A stretch of 56,318 nt of DNA from Chitinophaga pinensis (GTDB lineage Bacteria > Bacteroidota > Bacteroidia > NS11-12g > UBA9320). Shown here in pieces: positions 25,915 through 35,255 of this stretch. Positions within the stretch are counted from its first letter, which is position 1. Every line of letters starts with the position of its first letter. The notes below the pieces were generated by a model that saw only the letters and a program-made list of their open reading frames with translations, ran no database searches and was not told the origin of the DNA. Location: positions 1 to 56,318 of the forward strand of contig CAMDGU010000014.1 in the NCBI GenBank assembly GCA_945897885.1, written 5' to 3'. The translations under genes and the position numbers were made by a program.

Positions 25915-27039
25915 TTACATATTTATTTTTTGAAAACCTCGCCAAAATCTTTCAGGCATTTCTCCTTTTGATGCGATAAGGTAGTCATTGTAGGAGCAAG
26001 GTACTAAAACACTATGCTCTCCATAATTATCAGGATAAGGAATCTCCATCCACCATCGGTCGCTTAATTTACTTTTATAAAATACCGCCTCTGGTTGGCC
26101 TTCTCCCAAGGTGCACCGGTATTTTAAAAATTCCTGGTGCATTACCGGATTATCATTTTTTCGATTATAATACCCATCTACAAAATACCAAGCCATTTGT
26201 GATGCGAGTTTGGCTGATTGGCAGTACTCATCATAATCGGGATTTAACTCATAAATTCCAAAAGTTTTTATTTTATCAGCTACTCCTGCGTACCAGGCTA
26301 TTTGGCAGGCTTCTTCACCCGAAAAGCCGTTGGGATTTCCATTGGCTTGTCCCGGGGCATCAGCTTGTTTAATGGCTGCCATGTTAAAAGTTAGCATATC
26401 TGCATTTCTAATCATTGGCTCGGTGTCAGTCATATCTTTTTTTAATGGTCCCAATCGATTGGCTTCAAAAAATAGTTTATGAATTACATTTAAGCTATCA
26501 TCTTCTACCAAATAGGTTTGGTAGCCAAGCACGTTAATGTTAAAAAGATAATTGGGCTGATAAGTGCATATTTTTCTTAGATAGGTTTCATTTTTTAAGT
26601 CAAAATCAGCACTAACACAAATGTATTCAAGATTTTTACAAATCTTTTCGTAGGCCATATATTGGCCATAAGATAGTTCAATAGTTCCTCCCAGAATGAT
26701 TGGAATAATATTTTCTTTGAGCAACGTCTCCGTTACTATTTTTAATGCTGCAAGGCTGTCTTCAAATGTGTCTCCAGCGGCAATATTTCCCAAATCACTT
26801 AACCGTAATCGCGTATTTTGTCGCACAAGTTTGTAAAACTCGTCTCGAATAGTATCGGGTGCCAATTTGCAACTTTCGTTGCCATGCGAATTTCTCCCAT
26901 CATTAATACCAATAATGGCAATATCTGTCTCAGCTAAATCAGGAATTTCGGTTTCAAAAAAGCATGTAAGATGACCAATAGAGGTTTCTTTCCAAATTGT
27001 AGGTTTGGGTATATATGGCCTTAAAAATTCTTTAAGCAT
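25915..27039 (-). CDS. Arginase-fold protein lacking most metal ligands
   Basis: The 374-residue protein has the ureohydrolase (arginase/formimidoylglutamase) fold, and its N-terminus (IAIIGINDGRNSHGNES) and spacing fit. The metal motifs are broken: the usual GGxH(D/S) is GGTIELS (117-123), the usual DAHxD is SADFD (143-147), and the usual SxDxD is TFNMAA (217-222). Of six Mn2+ ligands only one Asp seems kept. Flanking segments such as GFSGEEACQIAWYAG remain well formed, so this is not simple decay. It is best called a pseudoenzyme or an enzyme with another function. A good promoter box lies upstream. It ends after the histidine phosphatase gene, facing it. Confidence 0.8.
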   Translation of the reverse strand: MLKEFLRPYIPKPTIWKETSIGHLTCFFETEIPDLAETDIAIIGINDGRNSHGNESCKLAPDTIRDEFYKLVRQNTRLRLSDLGNIAAGDTFEDSLAALKIVTETLLKENIIPIILGGTIELSYGQYMAYEKICKNLEYICVSADFDLKNETYLRKICTYQPNYLFNINVLGYQTYLVEDDSLNVIHKLFFEANRLGPLKKDMTDTEPMIRNADMLTFNMAAIKQADAPGQANGNPNGFSGEEACQIAWYAGVADKIKTFGIYELNPDYDEYCQSAKLASQMAWYFVDGYYNRKNDNPVMHQEFLKYRCTLGEGQPEAVFYKSKLSDRWWMEIPYPDNYGEHSVLVPCSYNDYLIASKGEMPERFWRGFQKINM

Positions 27040-27064
27040 GAGTGGATTACTTGAACTAATTTAG

Positions 27065-27072
27065 CAAAGTTA
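27065..27072 (-). promoter_or_regulatory. Promoter -7 box for arginase-fold gene
   Basis: The reverse strand reads TAACTTTG, an exact TAnnTTTG match, 25 bases before the ATG at 27039. No clear -33 TTTG is seen at the right distance. Confidence 0.5.
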
Positions 27073-27083
27073 ATTTATAAGTA

Positions 27084-28100
27084 TTGCAACCCGTTTTAGT
27101 TACCGGTGCCACCGGCTTTTTAGGCTCTCATTTAGTATGTGCATTACTGCAAAAGGGCTATTTCGTGCAGGCTTTAAAACGGCCTCAATCTTCATTAAAT
27201 GAGTTTACTTTTATAGCAGGCCTATATTTTGGACAGGACCAAAGTTTGGTGGTTAAAAACTTGGAGTGGCTAGAGGGAGATATTACGGATTATAACAGCT
27301 TTGAGGATAAAGTTCAAAAGAATCAGATTGTCTTTCATTGTGCCGCTTTGGTCTCTTTTTATAAAACCGACCGTGAAAATCTCTACCGCACTAACGTAAT
27401 AGGAACGGAAAATGTTGTAAATGCTTGCCTTTATAATGGTTGTAAAAAACTGATATATGCCAGTAGTACAGCCGCTATGGGTAAGGCTGAAGGTGATTTA
27501 GTAACAAATGAAACTCACCAATGGGATGAAAAGGATAAACCTTCAAATTATTCAGTAAGTAAGTATTATGCTGAATTAGAGGTTTGGAGAGGTATCGAGG
27601 AGGGGCTGAATGCCGTAATAGTTAATCCACCAATAATTATAGGACCTTGTGACTGGCAAAAATCGACAGGCCGATTTTTTATTAATGGTTCAAAAAATTT
27701 CCCATTTTACACATCGGGTTCCAATGCGTTTGTTTATGTAAAAGATGTTGCCAATGCCATGATACAATTGGCTGAAAGCACTATTACTGCTGAGCGTTTT
27801 TTATTGGTGAGTGAAAACTTAAAGCTTCGCGATTTTATGAATCTCATAGCTGATGCTTTTGGCAAAAAAAGACCTTCTATAAAAGTATCGTCGCTACTTA
27901 CCCAATTGGCTTGGCGTTGGTTTAGTTTGGCCAGCCTTGTTACAGGAACCAAGGGATTAATAACAAAAGAATCAGCTGCAAGTAGTCTTAAAAAAACGCA
28001 GTATTCTAATGAAAAAATAAAAAAAACTTTAAAATTTCAATTTATTCCAATTGATAAAGCTGTAAAGGAAACCGTAGAAGCTTTTAAAAATAAATCCTGA
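27084..28100 (+). CDS. NAD-dependent epimerase/dehydratase family protein
   Basis: The 338-residue protein is an extended SDR enzyme: nucleotide loop VTGATGFLGSHL (residues 5-16), the substrate Ser region YASSTAAMG and the catalytic Tyr-Lys in YSVSKYYAE (about 153-161). The substrate domain (GPCDWQKSTGRFF) resembles dihydroflavonol-reductase-like members found alone in Bacteroidota, so a sugar-nucleotide role is not assured. It starts at TTG 27084, immediately in front of the Rossmann strand; no ATG would preserve that motif. It ends one base before the tyrS stop from the other strand. Confidence 0.83.
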   Translation: MQPVLVTGATGFLGSHLVCALLQKGYFVQALKRPQSSLNEFTFIAGLYFGQDQSLVVKNLEWLEGDITDYNSFEDKVQKNQIVFHCAALVSFYKTDRENLYRTNVIGTENVVNACLYNGCKKLIYASSTAAMGKAEGDLVTNETHQWDEKDKPSNYSVSKYYAELEVWRGIEEGLNAVIVNPPIIIGPCDWQKSTGRFFINGSKNFPFYTSGSNAFVYVKDVANAMIQLAESTITAERFLLVSENLKLRDFMNLIADAFGKKRPSIKVSSLLTQLAWRWFSLASLVTGTKGLITKESAASSLKKTQYSNEKIKKTLKFQFIPIDKAVKETVEAFKNKS

Positions 28101-29387
28101 TTATTCAGCAATCAGCAAATAATAATTTTTCTTGCCCTTTTGGGCAATAATGTATCTACCGTTAATAAGTTGAATGGCTGATATACTCATTTCGGCATCA
28201 GTCATTTTTTCTTTGTTAATACTTACACCACCAGCTTTTATTAATTCTCTGGCTTGTCCACGAGAACTGAAAATACCTGTTTTGTCAGCTAAAAGCTCCA
28301 CCACATTTATTCCTGTTTCCAATTCTGTTTTTGAAATTGGGCATTGAGGAACGCCGTCAAAAACATCTAATAAGGTTTGTTCGTCTATATCTTTAAATAC
28401 CTCCGAAGCGGCTTTGTTGAATAATATTTCTGAGGCGATAACAGCTTTCTCATATTCCTTATCAGAATGGACACGAGAGGTAATATCTTTGGCAAGCGTT
28501 TTTTGCAATAGCCGTAAATGTGGCTCTTTGGCATGTTCAGCTTCTAGAAATTCTATTTCTTCTTTACTGAAAAGTGTGAAAATTCGGATGTAATTTTTAA
28601 CATCTTCATCGGCTGCATTTAACCAAAATTGATAAAACTTATAAGGTGAGGTTCGTTTTGCATCCAACCAAATATTGCCACTTTCTGTTTTTCCAAACTT
28701 GGTACCATCGGCCTTTTTAATTAAGGGGGTAGTAAGTGCATAGGCTTCGCCTTGGCTTTTGCGGCGAATCAGTTCGGTGCCGGTTACAATATTGCCCCAT
28801 TGGTCGCTGCCACCCATTTGTAAATGAACATTTTTGTGCTGATTGAGCCAGTAAAAATCATAGCCTTGAACCAATTGGTAGCTAAATTCGGTAAATGACA
28901 TTCCGTTCTCCAATCTGTTTTTTACCGAATCTTTGGCAAGCATATAATTTACAGAGATGTGTTTGCCTACATCACGAATAAATTCAAGAAAACTTAATCC
29001 TTTAAACCAATCATAATTGTTTACTATTTCAGCCGAGTTATCTCCACAATTAAAATCTAAAAATTTTTCAATCTGCGCTTTTTGGCAAGCTAAATTATAA
29101 TTTAGTGTTTCTTCATCCAATAAATTGCGTTCCTGACTTTTTCCGCTTGGGTCACCCACCATTCCAGTAGCTCCCCCAACCAATGCCAAAGGTTTATGTC
29201 CGGCTCTTTGAAAATGCAAAAGCATCATAACTTGCACTAAATTGCCAACCCCAAGAGAATCGGCGGTTGGGTCAAATCCAATATACCCGATGACCATCTG
29301 CTTATTTAGCAAATCTTCTGTTCCGGGCATAATATCATGGAGCATATTGCGCCACCGCAATTCTTCTATAAAATTGTATTTGGGCAT
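28101..29387 (-). CDS. tyrS: Tyrosyl-tRNA synthetase
   Basis: The 428-residue length and motifs fit class I Tyr[21 protein letters not shown] (GVGN stands for HIGH, about 34-52), [24 protein letters not shown] for the tyrosine/tRNA pocket, KFGKTESGN as the KMSKS equivalent (about 230), and an S4-like RNA-binding domain at the C-terminus ([17 protein letters not shown]). It charges tRNA-Tyr. The upstream gap to recQ holds an 8-bp tandem repeat. Its stop abuts the convergent epimerase gene, with no room for a terminator. Confidence 0.95.
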   Translation of the reverse strand: MPKYNFIEELRWRNMLHDIMPGTEDLLNKQMVIGYIGFDPTADSLGVGNLVQVMMLLHFQRAGHKPLALVGGATGMVGDPSGKSQERNLLDEETLNYNLACQKAQIEKFLDFNCGDNSAEIVNNYDWFKGLSFLEFIRDVGKHISVNYMLAKDSVKNRLENGMSFTEFSYQLVQGYDFYWLNQHKNVHLQMGGSDQWGNIVTGTELIRRKSQGEAYALTTPLIKKADGTKFGKTESGNIWLDAKRTSPYKFYQFWLNAADEDVKNYIRIFTLFSKEEIEFLEAEHAKEPHLRLLQKTLAKDITSRVHSDKEYEKAVIASEILFNKAASEVFKDIDEQTLLDVFDGVPQCPISKTELETGINVVELLADKTGIFSSRGQARELIKAGGVSINKEKMTDAEMSISAIQLINGRYIIAQKGKKNYYLLIAE

Positions 29388-29401
29388 TTTTATTGAAAAA
29401 A

Positions 29402-29433
29402 GTTATTGGGTTATTAAGTTGTTAGGTTATTGA
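29402..29433. repeat. 8-bp tandem repeat, four units
   Basis: Four consecutive octamers, GTTATTGG, GTTATTAA, GTTGTTAG and GTTATTGA, begin at 29402, 29410, 29418 and 29426. They lie 15-46 bases upstream of the tyrS start codon. GGTTATT (29425-29431) can also pair with AATAACC (29450-29456). Confidence 0.75.
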
Positions 29434-29468
29434 TAAGATTTGATAACTAAATAACCAAATAGACAATC

Positions 29469-31661
29469 TTAATTAGCAACATCAGAAATAAACTGAACTC
29501 TCATCAGGCCAAGTTCTTCGTGTGTAAATTCGCCATCAAAAGCAGCTACAACTTCATCTACATCATCCACCTGAGATTTTCTAAAATGATCGTAAATTTC
29601 TTTTTGTGTTGCTTCATCCATCAATTCATCAATAAAATATTTGATGTTTATTTTAGTGCCTGAATAAACAATATTTTCAAGTTCAGAAAGAAGTTCATCG
29701 AAGCCCATTCCAAGTGAAATACACAAATCTTCAAGGTCAGCTTTTTTGTCAATATTTTGAATGATTTGGATTTTTTTACCTGAGCGATTTGCTACAGTTT
29801 TAAGAACCATATCCTGAGGCCGTTCAATTTCATTTTCTTCAACATATGCGGCAATGGCTGCTACAAAAGGTGCCCCAAATTTTTTCGCTTTATTTTTCCC
29901 TACACCTTGAATGTTTTCCAGTTCCTCAAGTGTAATAGGGTATTTAGTAGCCATTTCTTCCAAGGCAGTCTCCTGAAAGATAACATAAGGAGGTAAGTTT
30001 TCAGCTTTTGCAACTTCCTTTTGCAGTTCCTTTAACCGAATAAAAAGTTCCTCATCATAAACATTTTCTATCTGAAACTGCTCAAAATCTTCATCCGAAA
30101 CTTTTTCAAATTCTTGATCTGCCGCTAATTTATGAGATTTTGGATTTTTTAGAAATTTTTCACCTAAATCAGTAAGACTTAGCAAACCATAGTTTTCAAT
30201 ATTCTTTTGAATGTAGTTTTCAAGCAATGCAAGCCTCACAACACTTTTCCAGAAGTTGGCGTCTTTCTCACTCCCTACTCCAAAAGAATCCAGATTTTCA
30301 TGCCTGTAAGCTTTTACTTCATCAGATTTTTCGCCTCTGATTAAATCAATAATGTGTTCCTGGTTCACTTTCCCGGCTGTTTCCTTCACAGCTTCCAGAA
30401 CATCGCTAAGTTCTTGTGTCACGTCGTGCATAGTTTTTGGGTGTCTGCAATTATCACACATTTTGTTGCAATTTTCCTCATCAAAATTTTCCCCAAAATA
30501 GTGCAATAGTATTTTTCGTCGGCATTGCGATGATTCTGCAAAGCTTGACATTTCAAAAATAAGCTGAGAGCCGATTTCCCTCTCGGCCACTGGCTTATCC
30601 TTCATAAATTTCTCTAATTTTTCAGTATCAGCGGGATTATAAAACAAAATACAGTCTCCATCCATACCATCTCTACCAGCCCGTCCAGTTTCCTGATAAT
30701 AGCCTTCAAGAGATTTTGGAACGTCATAATGAATAACACAACGAATATCCGGCTTGTCAATACCCATTCCAAAAGCAATAGTTGCAACTATTACATCTAC
30801 ATCTTCCTTTAAAAAGGCATCTTGATTTACTACCCTTGTTTTGGCATCCAATCCGGCATGATATGGCAATGCTTTAATACCGTTAGCCACTAATATAGAA
30901 GAAATTTCTTCCACCTTTTTTCGGCTTAGGCAATAAATAATTATGGACTTTCCTTTTCTGGCATTTATGATACCTAAAATATCTTTTAAGGTTTTATCTT
31001 TTTTACCCTTTTCTTTAACTTCATAATACAAATTTCCGCGGTTAAATGACGATTTGTAGACAATGGCATCATTCATGCCAAGGTTTTTTTGAATATCAGA
31101 TTGAACCTTTGGGGTAGCTGTTGCTGTTAAAGCTACAATAGGAACATCATCAATGGATTTTATGATTTGCTTTATACGGCGATATTCCGGTCTAAAATCA
31201 TGCCCCCATTCGGAGATACAATGAGCTTCATCTACAGCTACAAATGATACTTTAATGGAGCGAAGAAATTCTACTGTTTCCTCTTTTTTCAAGGTTTCAG
31301 GAGCTACATATAGTAATTTTGTTTTTCCTGAAGTAACATCAGCCTTAACTTTGGCTGAATCTGTTTTTGTTAACGAAGAATTAAGAAAATGTGCTACCGC
31401 ATCATTATCTCCAAATCCGCGAATTAAGTCTACCTGATTTTTCATCAAGGCAATAAGCGGAGAAATAATGATGGCAGTTCCATCTTGTATTAATGCCGGC
31501 AATTGATAACATAAGGATTTTCCGGCTCCGGTAGGCATAATTACAAAGCAATCCTCGCCCCGCATTATTGACTCTATAACCTTCTCCTGATTACCTTTAT
31601 AACTATCAAAACCAAAAAACTCTTTTAACTTATCCTTTAAATCCAACACTTCAACATTCAT
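29469..31661 (-). CDS. recQ: ATP-dependent DNA helicase RecQ
   Basis: The 730-residue protein carries the helicase motifs MPTGAGKSLCYQLPAL (Walker A), DEAHCISEWGHDFRPEY, and QETGRAGRDGMDG (motif VI), then the zinc-binding RQC part (Cys residues in CRRKILLHYFGE ... CNKMCDNC) and an HRDC domain (about 525-600). About 100 further residues form the helical tail usual in Bacteroidota RecQ. It unwinds recombination intermediates and stalled forks. It is divergent from kdsD and followed after 81 bases by tyrS. Confidence 0.95.
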   Translation of the reverse strand: MNVEVLDLKDKLKEFFGFDSYKGNQEKVIESIMRGEDCFVIMPTGAGKSLCYQLPALIQDGTAIIISPLIALMKNQVDLIRGFGDNDAVAHFLNSSLTKTDSAKVKADVTSGKTKLLYVAPETLKKEETVEFLRSIKVSFVAVDEAHCISEWGHDFRPEYRRIKQIIKSIDDVPIVALTATATPKVQSDIQKNLGMNDAIVYKSSFNRGNLYYEVKEKGKKDKTLKDILGIINARKGKSIIIYCLSRKKVEEISSILVANGIKALPYHAGLDAKTRVVNQDAFLKEDVDVIVATIAFGMGIDKPDIRCVIHYDVPKSLEGYYQETGRAGRDGMDGDCILFYNPADTEKLEKFMKDKPVAEREIGSQLIFEMSSFAESSQCRRKILLHYFGENFDEENCNKMCDNCRHPKTMHDVTQELSDVLEAVKETAGKVNQEHIIDLIRGEKSDEVKAYRHENLDSFGVGSEKDANFWKSVVRLALLENYIQKNIENYGLLSLTDLGEKFLKNPKSHKLAADQEFEKVSDEDFEQFQIENVYDEELFIRLKELQKEVAKAENLPPYVIFQETALEEMATKYPITLEELENIQGVGKNKAKKFGAPFVAAIAAYVEENEIERPQDMVLKTVANRSGKKIQIIQNIDKKADLEDLCISLGMGFDELLSELENIVYSGTKINIKYFIDELMDEATQKEIYDHFRKSQVDDVDEVVAAFDGEFTHEELGLMRVQFISDVAN

Positions 31662-31740
31662 ATTTTATATTCTCGTTTTGCAATTCTTATTAATGCCACT
31701 AAATTAATATTTTGGTTACTAAAGTTGCAAGCATTATATT

Positions 31741-31748
31741 TATTTTTG
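31741..31748 (+). promoter_or_regulatory. Promoter -7 box for the kdsD cluster
   Basis: TATTTTTG matches TAnnTTTG and ends 21 bases before the TTG start of kdsD. A TTTG at 31711 is 26 bases upstream, longer than usual. Confidence 0.5.
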
Positions 31749-31769
31749 CAGCCCAAATTTTAGGGTCAA

Positions 31770-32738
31770 TTGGAAAATTTCCGCGAAATAAAAGAAAATG
31801 GTATAAAAACCTTGCAGATTGAGGCAGAATCAATAAAAAATTTAATAAATTTTGTGAACAATGATTTTGCTGAGGCTGTAAATCATATTTTAAAATCGGA
31901 TGGCAGGCTTGTTATCACTGGTATAGGTAAAAGTGCCATAATCGCAAATAAAATTGTAGCTACCCTTAACAGCACAGGAACACCATCACTTTTTATGCAT
32001 GCTGCCGATGCTATTCATGGCGACTTAGGAATGATACAGAGTAAAGATATAGTACTTTGTATTTCCAAAAGTGGAGAAACACCTGAAATAAAAAATTTAG
32101 TTCCTTTATTAAAAAAGGGAGGTAATTTATTGATAGGCATGGTTGGAAATATAAATTCCTATTTAGCCAAACAAAGTAATTTTGTTATCAACACCACTGT
32201 AGAAAAAGAGGCATGCCCAAACAATCTGGCACCAACATCAAGTACTACCGCACAACTGGTAATGGGGGATGCACTAGCAGTTTGTTTACTTAACGCTCGA
32301 AAGTTTTCTTCAGACGATTTTGCACGTTATCATCCAGGTGGGGCCTTGGGTAAACAATTGTATCTTACCCTTAAAGATTTTATTTTTACCAACCCTAAGC
32401 CACAAGTAAAATCAGAGGATAATTTAAAAAGTGTAATTATGGAAATAACAAAAGGACGACTTGGAGCGACCGCTGTTATTGATGATAGTGGTAAAATTGC
32501 CGGGATGATAACCGATGGCGATGTGAGAAGAATGCTTGAAAAATATGATACCATTAAAGAGTTAAAAGCAAGGGATATTATGAGCATCAACCCAACAACT
32601 TTGGATTCGAGGTGTATGGCAATAGAAGCTGCAACGGTAATGAACGACCGTAAAATAACCCAAATATTAGTTACCGAAAATGGCGATTATGCAGGTATTG
32701 TTCATTTTCATGATTTGAATAAAGAAGGAATTAGTTAG
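31770..32738 (+). CDS. kdsD: D-arabinose 5-phosphate isomerase
   Basis: The 322-residue protein matches KpsF/GutQ-type arabinose 5-phosphate isomerases: an SIS domain (TGIGKSAIIANKIVATLNST, HAADAIHGDLGM) and two CBS domains in the last 120 residues. It makes arabinose 5-phosphate from ribulose 5-phosphate, the first step to Kdo for lipopolysaccharide. It starts with TTG 31770, before MENFREIKENG. manC follows ten bases later, so the genes share a transcript, and SGNH and MBOAT genes continue the cluster. Confidence 0.92.
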   Translation: MENFREIKENGIKTLQIEAESIKNLINFVNNDFAEAVNHILKSDGRLVITGIGKSAIIANKIVATLNSTGTPSLFMHAADAIHGDLGMIQSKDIVLCISKSGETPEIKNLVPLLKKGGNLLIGMVGNINSYLAKQSNFVINTTVEKEACPNNLAPTSSTTAQLVMGDALAVCLLNARKFSSDDFARYHPGGALGKQLYLTLKDFIFTNPKPQVKSEDNLKSVIMEITKGRLGATAVIDDSGKIAGMITDGDVRRMLEKYDTIKELKARDIMSINPTTLDSRCMAIEAATVMNDRKITQILVTENGDYAGIVHFHDLNKEGIS

Positions 32739-32748
32739 ATAGTTTTAG

Positions 32749-33828
32749 ATGAGTGAAAATTTTGCAGTAATAATGGCCGGTGGCATTGGAAGCCGGTTTT
32801 GGCCAATAAGCCGTAGCAATCACCCCAAACAATTTCTTGATATACTAGGAACGGGTAAAACCCTCATCCAAATGACTTACGATAGATTAAGTCATGTGTT
32901 TGACAACGATAAAATTTATGTTGTGACCAATGAAGATTATCTTGATTTGGTGAAAAAGCAATTACCTAAAGTTTTGGCAAACAATATTCTGTTGGAACCT
33001 GCTTTGAAAAATACGGCTCCTTGTATTGCTTATTCAGTTTATAAAATATTTTCGAAATGCCCGCAGGCTAATATTTCTATTCTTCCATCCGACCATCTAA
33101 TATCGGATGAAACTACTTTTTTACAAAAAATTAAAGAAGGATTGGATTTTGTGGATGGGAATGATGCGATAGTTACCCTTGGTATAACACCAACCCGGCC
33201 TGACACGGGTTATGGATATATTCAATACTATACCGATTTGGTTACCGAGAATATTTATAAGGTAAAAACGTTTACTGAAAAACCAACTTTGGAAATAGCA
33301 GAAACTTTTTTGCAAAGCGGCGATTTCTTGTGGAATGCCGGTATATTTTTGGCCAGTGCCAAAACGTGGATTGATGCCTTCGAAAAATATTTGCCAGAGA
33401 TAGGTGAATTATTTATGGCAGGCAAAAAGTTTTATAACACTTCGAAAGAAGAAGAATACATAGCACGCAGTTATCCTCTGTGCACCGTTATTTCTATTGA
33501 TTACGGGATTATTGAAAAGGCAAAAAACGTGTTTGTAATTCCTTCATCGTTTGGGTGGAGTGATTTGGGTACATGGCGTTCGGTTAAAGAAATAGCACCA
33601 ATTCAAGATGATGGCAATGTAATAATTGGTCAAAATATTATCAACCGCGATACCCAAAATTGCTTTGTTTACAATTCATCAAGGGGCTTAATCGTATTGC
33701 AAGGCGTAAATAACTTGATGGTGGTAGAAAGTAATGATGCTATCTTAATTTGTAATATGGAACATGAGCAGGAAGTAAGGCTTATTGTTTCGGATATTAA
33801 AGACAAATACAACGGAAAATATAACTAA
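32749..33828 (+). CDS. manC: Mannose-1-phosphate guanylyltransferase
   Basis: The 359-residue protein has the nucleotidyltransferase opening MAGGIGSRFWPISRSNHPKQ (residues 10-29), the ILPSDHL metal-site segment and FTEKP ... WNAGIF, typical of GDP-mannose pyrophosphorylases. It makes GDP-mannose for surface polysaccharide or lipopolysaccharide. It has no C-terminal isomerase domain, so it is the monofunctional form. It abuts the next gene: TAA is followed directly by the TTG of the SGNH gene. Confidence 0.92.
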   Translation: MSENFAVIMAGGIGSRFWPISRSNHPKQFLDILGTGKTLIQMTYDRLSHVFDNDKIYVVTNEDYLDLVKKQLPKVLANNILLEPALKNTAPCIAYSVYKIFSKCPQANISILPSDHLISDETTFLQKIKEGLDFVDGNDAIVTLGITPTRPDTGYGYIQYYTDLVTENIYKVKTFTEKPTLEIAETFLQSGDFLWNAGIFLASAKTWIDAFEKYLPEIGELFMAGKKFYNTSKEEEYIARSYPLCTVISIDYGIIEKAKNVFVIPSSFGWSDLGTWRSVKEIAPIQDDGNVIIGQNIINRDTQNCFVYNSSRGLIVLQGVNNLMVVESNDAILICNMEHEQEVRLIVSDIKDKYNGKYN

Positions 33829-35091
33829 TTGAGTGCTTGGAAAAAAATGATGAATAGCTCTCGGGTGATATTATTCAATATCGTTCTTATGCTGCTATTC
33901 ACTTCTTTTTCTGGTCGTCGTAATGAATTATCCATTTTTAAAGAGGTGTATTCATGTGTAAATTACGAAAAAAATACCATAGGAATGGGTACGGACAAGT
34001 ATCTCTTTTCATTCTTTAATCACCTCGATCATTTCTTAAAAACCCGAATGGGTAAAATTAATATTGTTCATATTGGTGATTCACATATTCAGGCGGATTA
34101 TTTGAGCAATGAAACCCGACAATTATTTCAGCAAACATTTGGTAACGGAGGCCGAGGTTTTATTTTCCCTTTTCGAGTTGCCAATACCAATAACCCAATA
34201 AATTATAGTGTTTCATTTGGTGGCAGATGGAATAATTGCAAGGCTACTCAATCAAGTGATGGGTGTACTTTGGGGTTGAATGGATTGGTTGTAAATACGA
34301 GGGATAGCAATTCATATATTATTATTGACCCCGATAGAAATGGCAGAACAGATTACAGCTACAATAGTTTAAAATTATTTTATCATACCGACGACGATAG
34401 CTATACCCCTGTATTTGAAAATAAAAAGGATAGAGATTTCTTTTTTGATGAACAACCGGTTGAAGAAGGATATTCACAGTTTTTTTTTAACAAACCTCAG
34501 GATAGTGTTATTATGAAATTATCAAAATCTTTTCCTGCTCAAAATCATTTTCAGTTTTATGGGATGAGTCTTGAAAACAATAATCCAGGGTTATTATATC
34601 ATGCTATTGGGCTTAATGGAGCTTTTACCAAATCGTTTAACAAAAGCAATTTGTTTACAAAGCAGCTTAGCGCTTTGGAGCCAGACTTAGTAATAGTTTC
34701 ATTGGGAACAAATGATAATTTTCAGCCTGAAAGTCGCTATTGCAGGTTTTGCATAAAAGATAATTTAAGAACCATGTTGGATAACATTAGAGCTTCCAAA
34801 CCCGGTGTTTCAATATTATTGGTAACTCCCGGTGATTTTTATACCAAAAACGGTACTCATAGCAACAACAATAATAGCTACCGTGCTGTACTATATGAAT
34901 TGGCTGAAGAGTATAATTGTGGCGTTTGGGATTTTAATGAAGTGATGGGAGGTGACTACTCTATTAAAAACTGGACCAAGCAGGGATTGGCTCGCAATGA
35001 TTATGTGCATTATTCAAAAAAAGGATACGAAGTACAAGGACAATTACTTTACAGGGCCATAATGGATGCTTATGAAAAAAGGTTTAATTGA
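33829..35091 (+). CDS. SGNH/GDSL-family exported protein, probable O-acetylation partner
   Basis: The 420-residue product has a membrane/signal segment (VILFNIVLMLLFTSFSG, about 12-28), then INIVHIGDSHIQADY with the nucleophile Ser (block I), IVSLGTNDNF (block III), and DYVHYSKKGYEVQG with the catalytic Asp-His. This is the SGNH fold in the arrangement used by acetyl-esterases and by periplasmic acetyltransferases. The MBOAT gene downstream strongly suggests the latter, as in AlgJ/AlgX-AlgI or PatB-PatA pairs: the MBOAT passes acetyl across the membrane and the SGNH protein puts it on a glycan. It starts at TTG 33829, or possibly ATG 33847. Confidence 0.82.
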   Translation: MSAWKKMMNSSRVILFNIVLMLLFTSFSGRRNELSIFKEVYSCVNYEKNTIGMGTDKYLFSFFNHLDHFLKTRMGKINIVHIGDSHIQADYLSNETRQLFQQTFGNGGRGFIFPFRVANTNNPINYSVSFGGRWNNCKATQSSDGCTLGLNGLVVNTRDSNSYIIIDPDRNGRTDYSYNSLKLFYHTDDDSYTPVFENKKDRDFFFDEQPVEEGYSQFFFNKPQDSVIMKLSKSFPAQNHFQFYGMSLENNNPGLLYHAIGLNGAFTKSFNKSNLFTKQLSALEPDLVIVSLGTNDNFQPESRYCRFCIKDNLRTMLDNIRASKPGVSILLVTPGDFYTKNGTHSNNNNSYRAVLYELAEEYNCGVWDFNEVMGGDYSIKNWTKQGLARNDYVHYSKKGYEVQGQLLYRAIMDAYEKRFN

Positions 35092-35103
35092 TTTTGGGTT
35101 AAT

Positions 35104-35131
35104 GTGAGGGTTCAAAATTTTGAACCCTTAC
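35104..35131. repeat. 28-bp palindromic intergenic element
   Basis: A perfect 22-bp palindrome, AGGGTTCAAAA then its complement (35107-35128), extends to 28 bp with one G-T mismatch and has GT and AC ends. It follows the SGNH gene stop by 12 bases, and there is no U-run after it. It shares ends and core with the element at 42706-42733. Confidence 0.8.
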
Positions 35132-35160
35132 AATAAGTTTAATACTCGTGCGTCAGCGGT

Positions 35161-35190
35161 CCCCCTTATGAAGGGGGTTAGGGGGATGTT
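35161..35190. repeat. GC-rich hairpin repeat in the SGNH-MBOAT gap
   Basis: CCCCCTT (35161-35167) pairs with AAGGGGG (35171-35177) around a 3-base loop, followed by TTAGGGGGATG. Its base composition differs sharply from the AT-rich surroundings. From memory it looks like a dispersed Bacteroidota intergenic repeat, which a genome search would confirm. Confidence 0.6.
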
Positions 35191-35255
35191 TTTTGGAAAT
35201 TGAAGAATTAAATTACATGGATTAACGATTTAAATTATAATAAGATTAATACTAT

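Noticed and set aside
25614-25979. An open frame of 121 codons between the histidine phosphatase and the arginase-fold gene
   Set aside because: It overlaps the ends of both genes, has no promoter or family-like motif, and becomes a run of hydrophobic residues set by AT-rich DNA.
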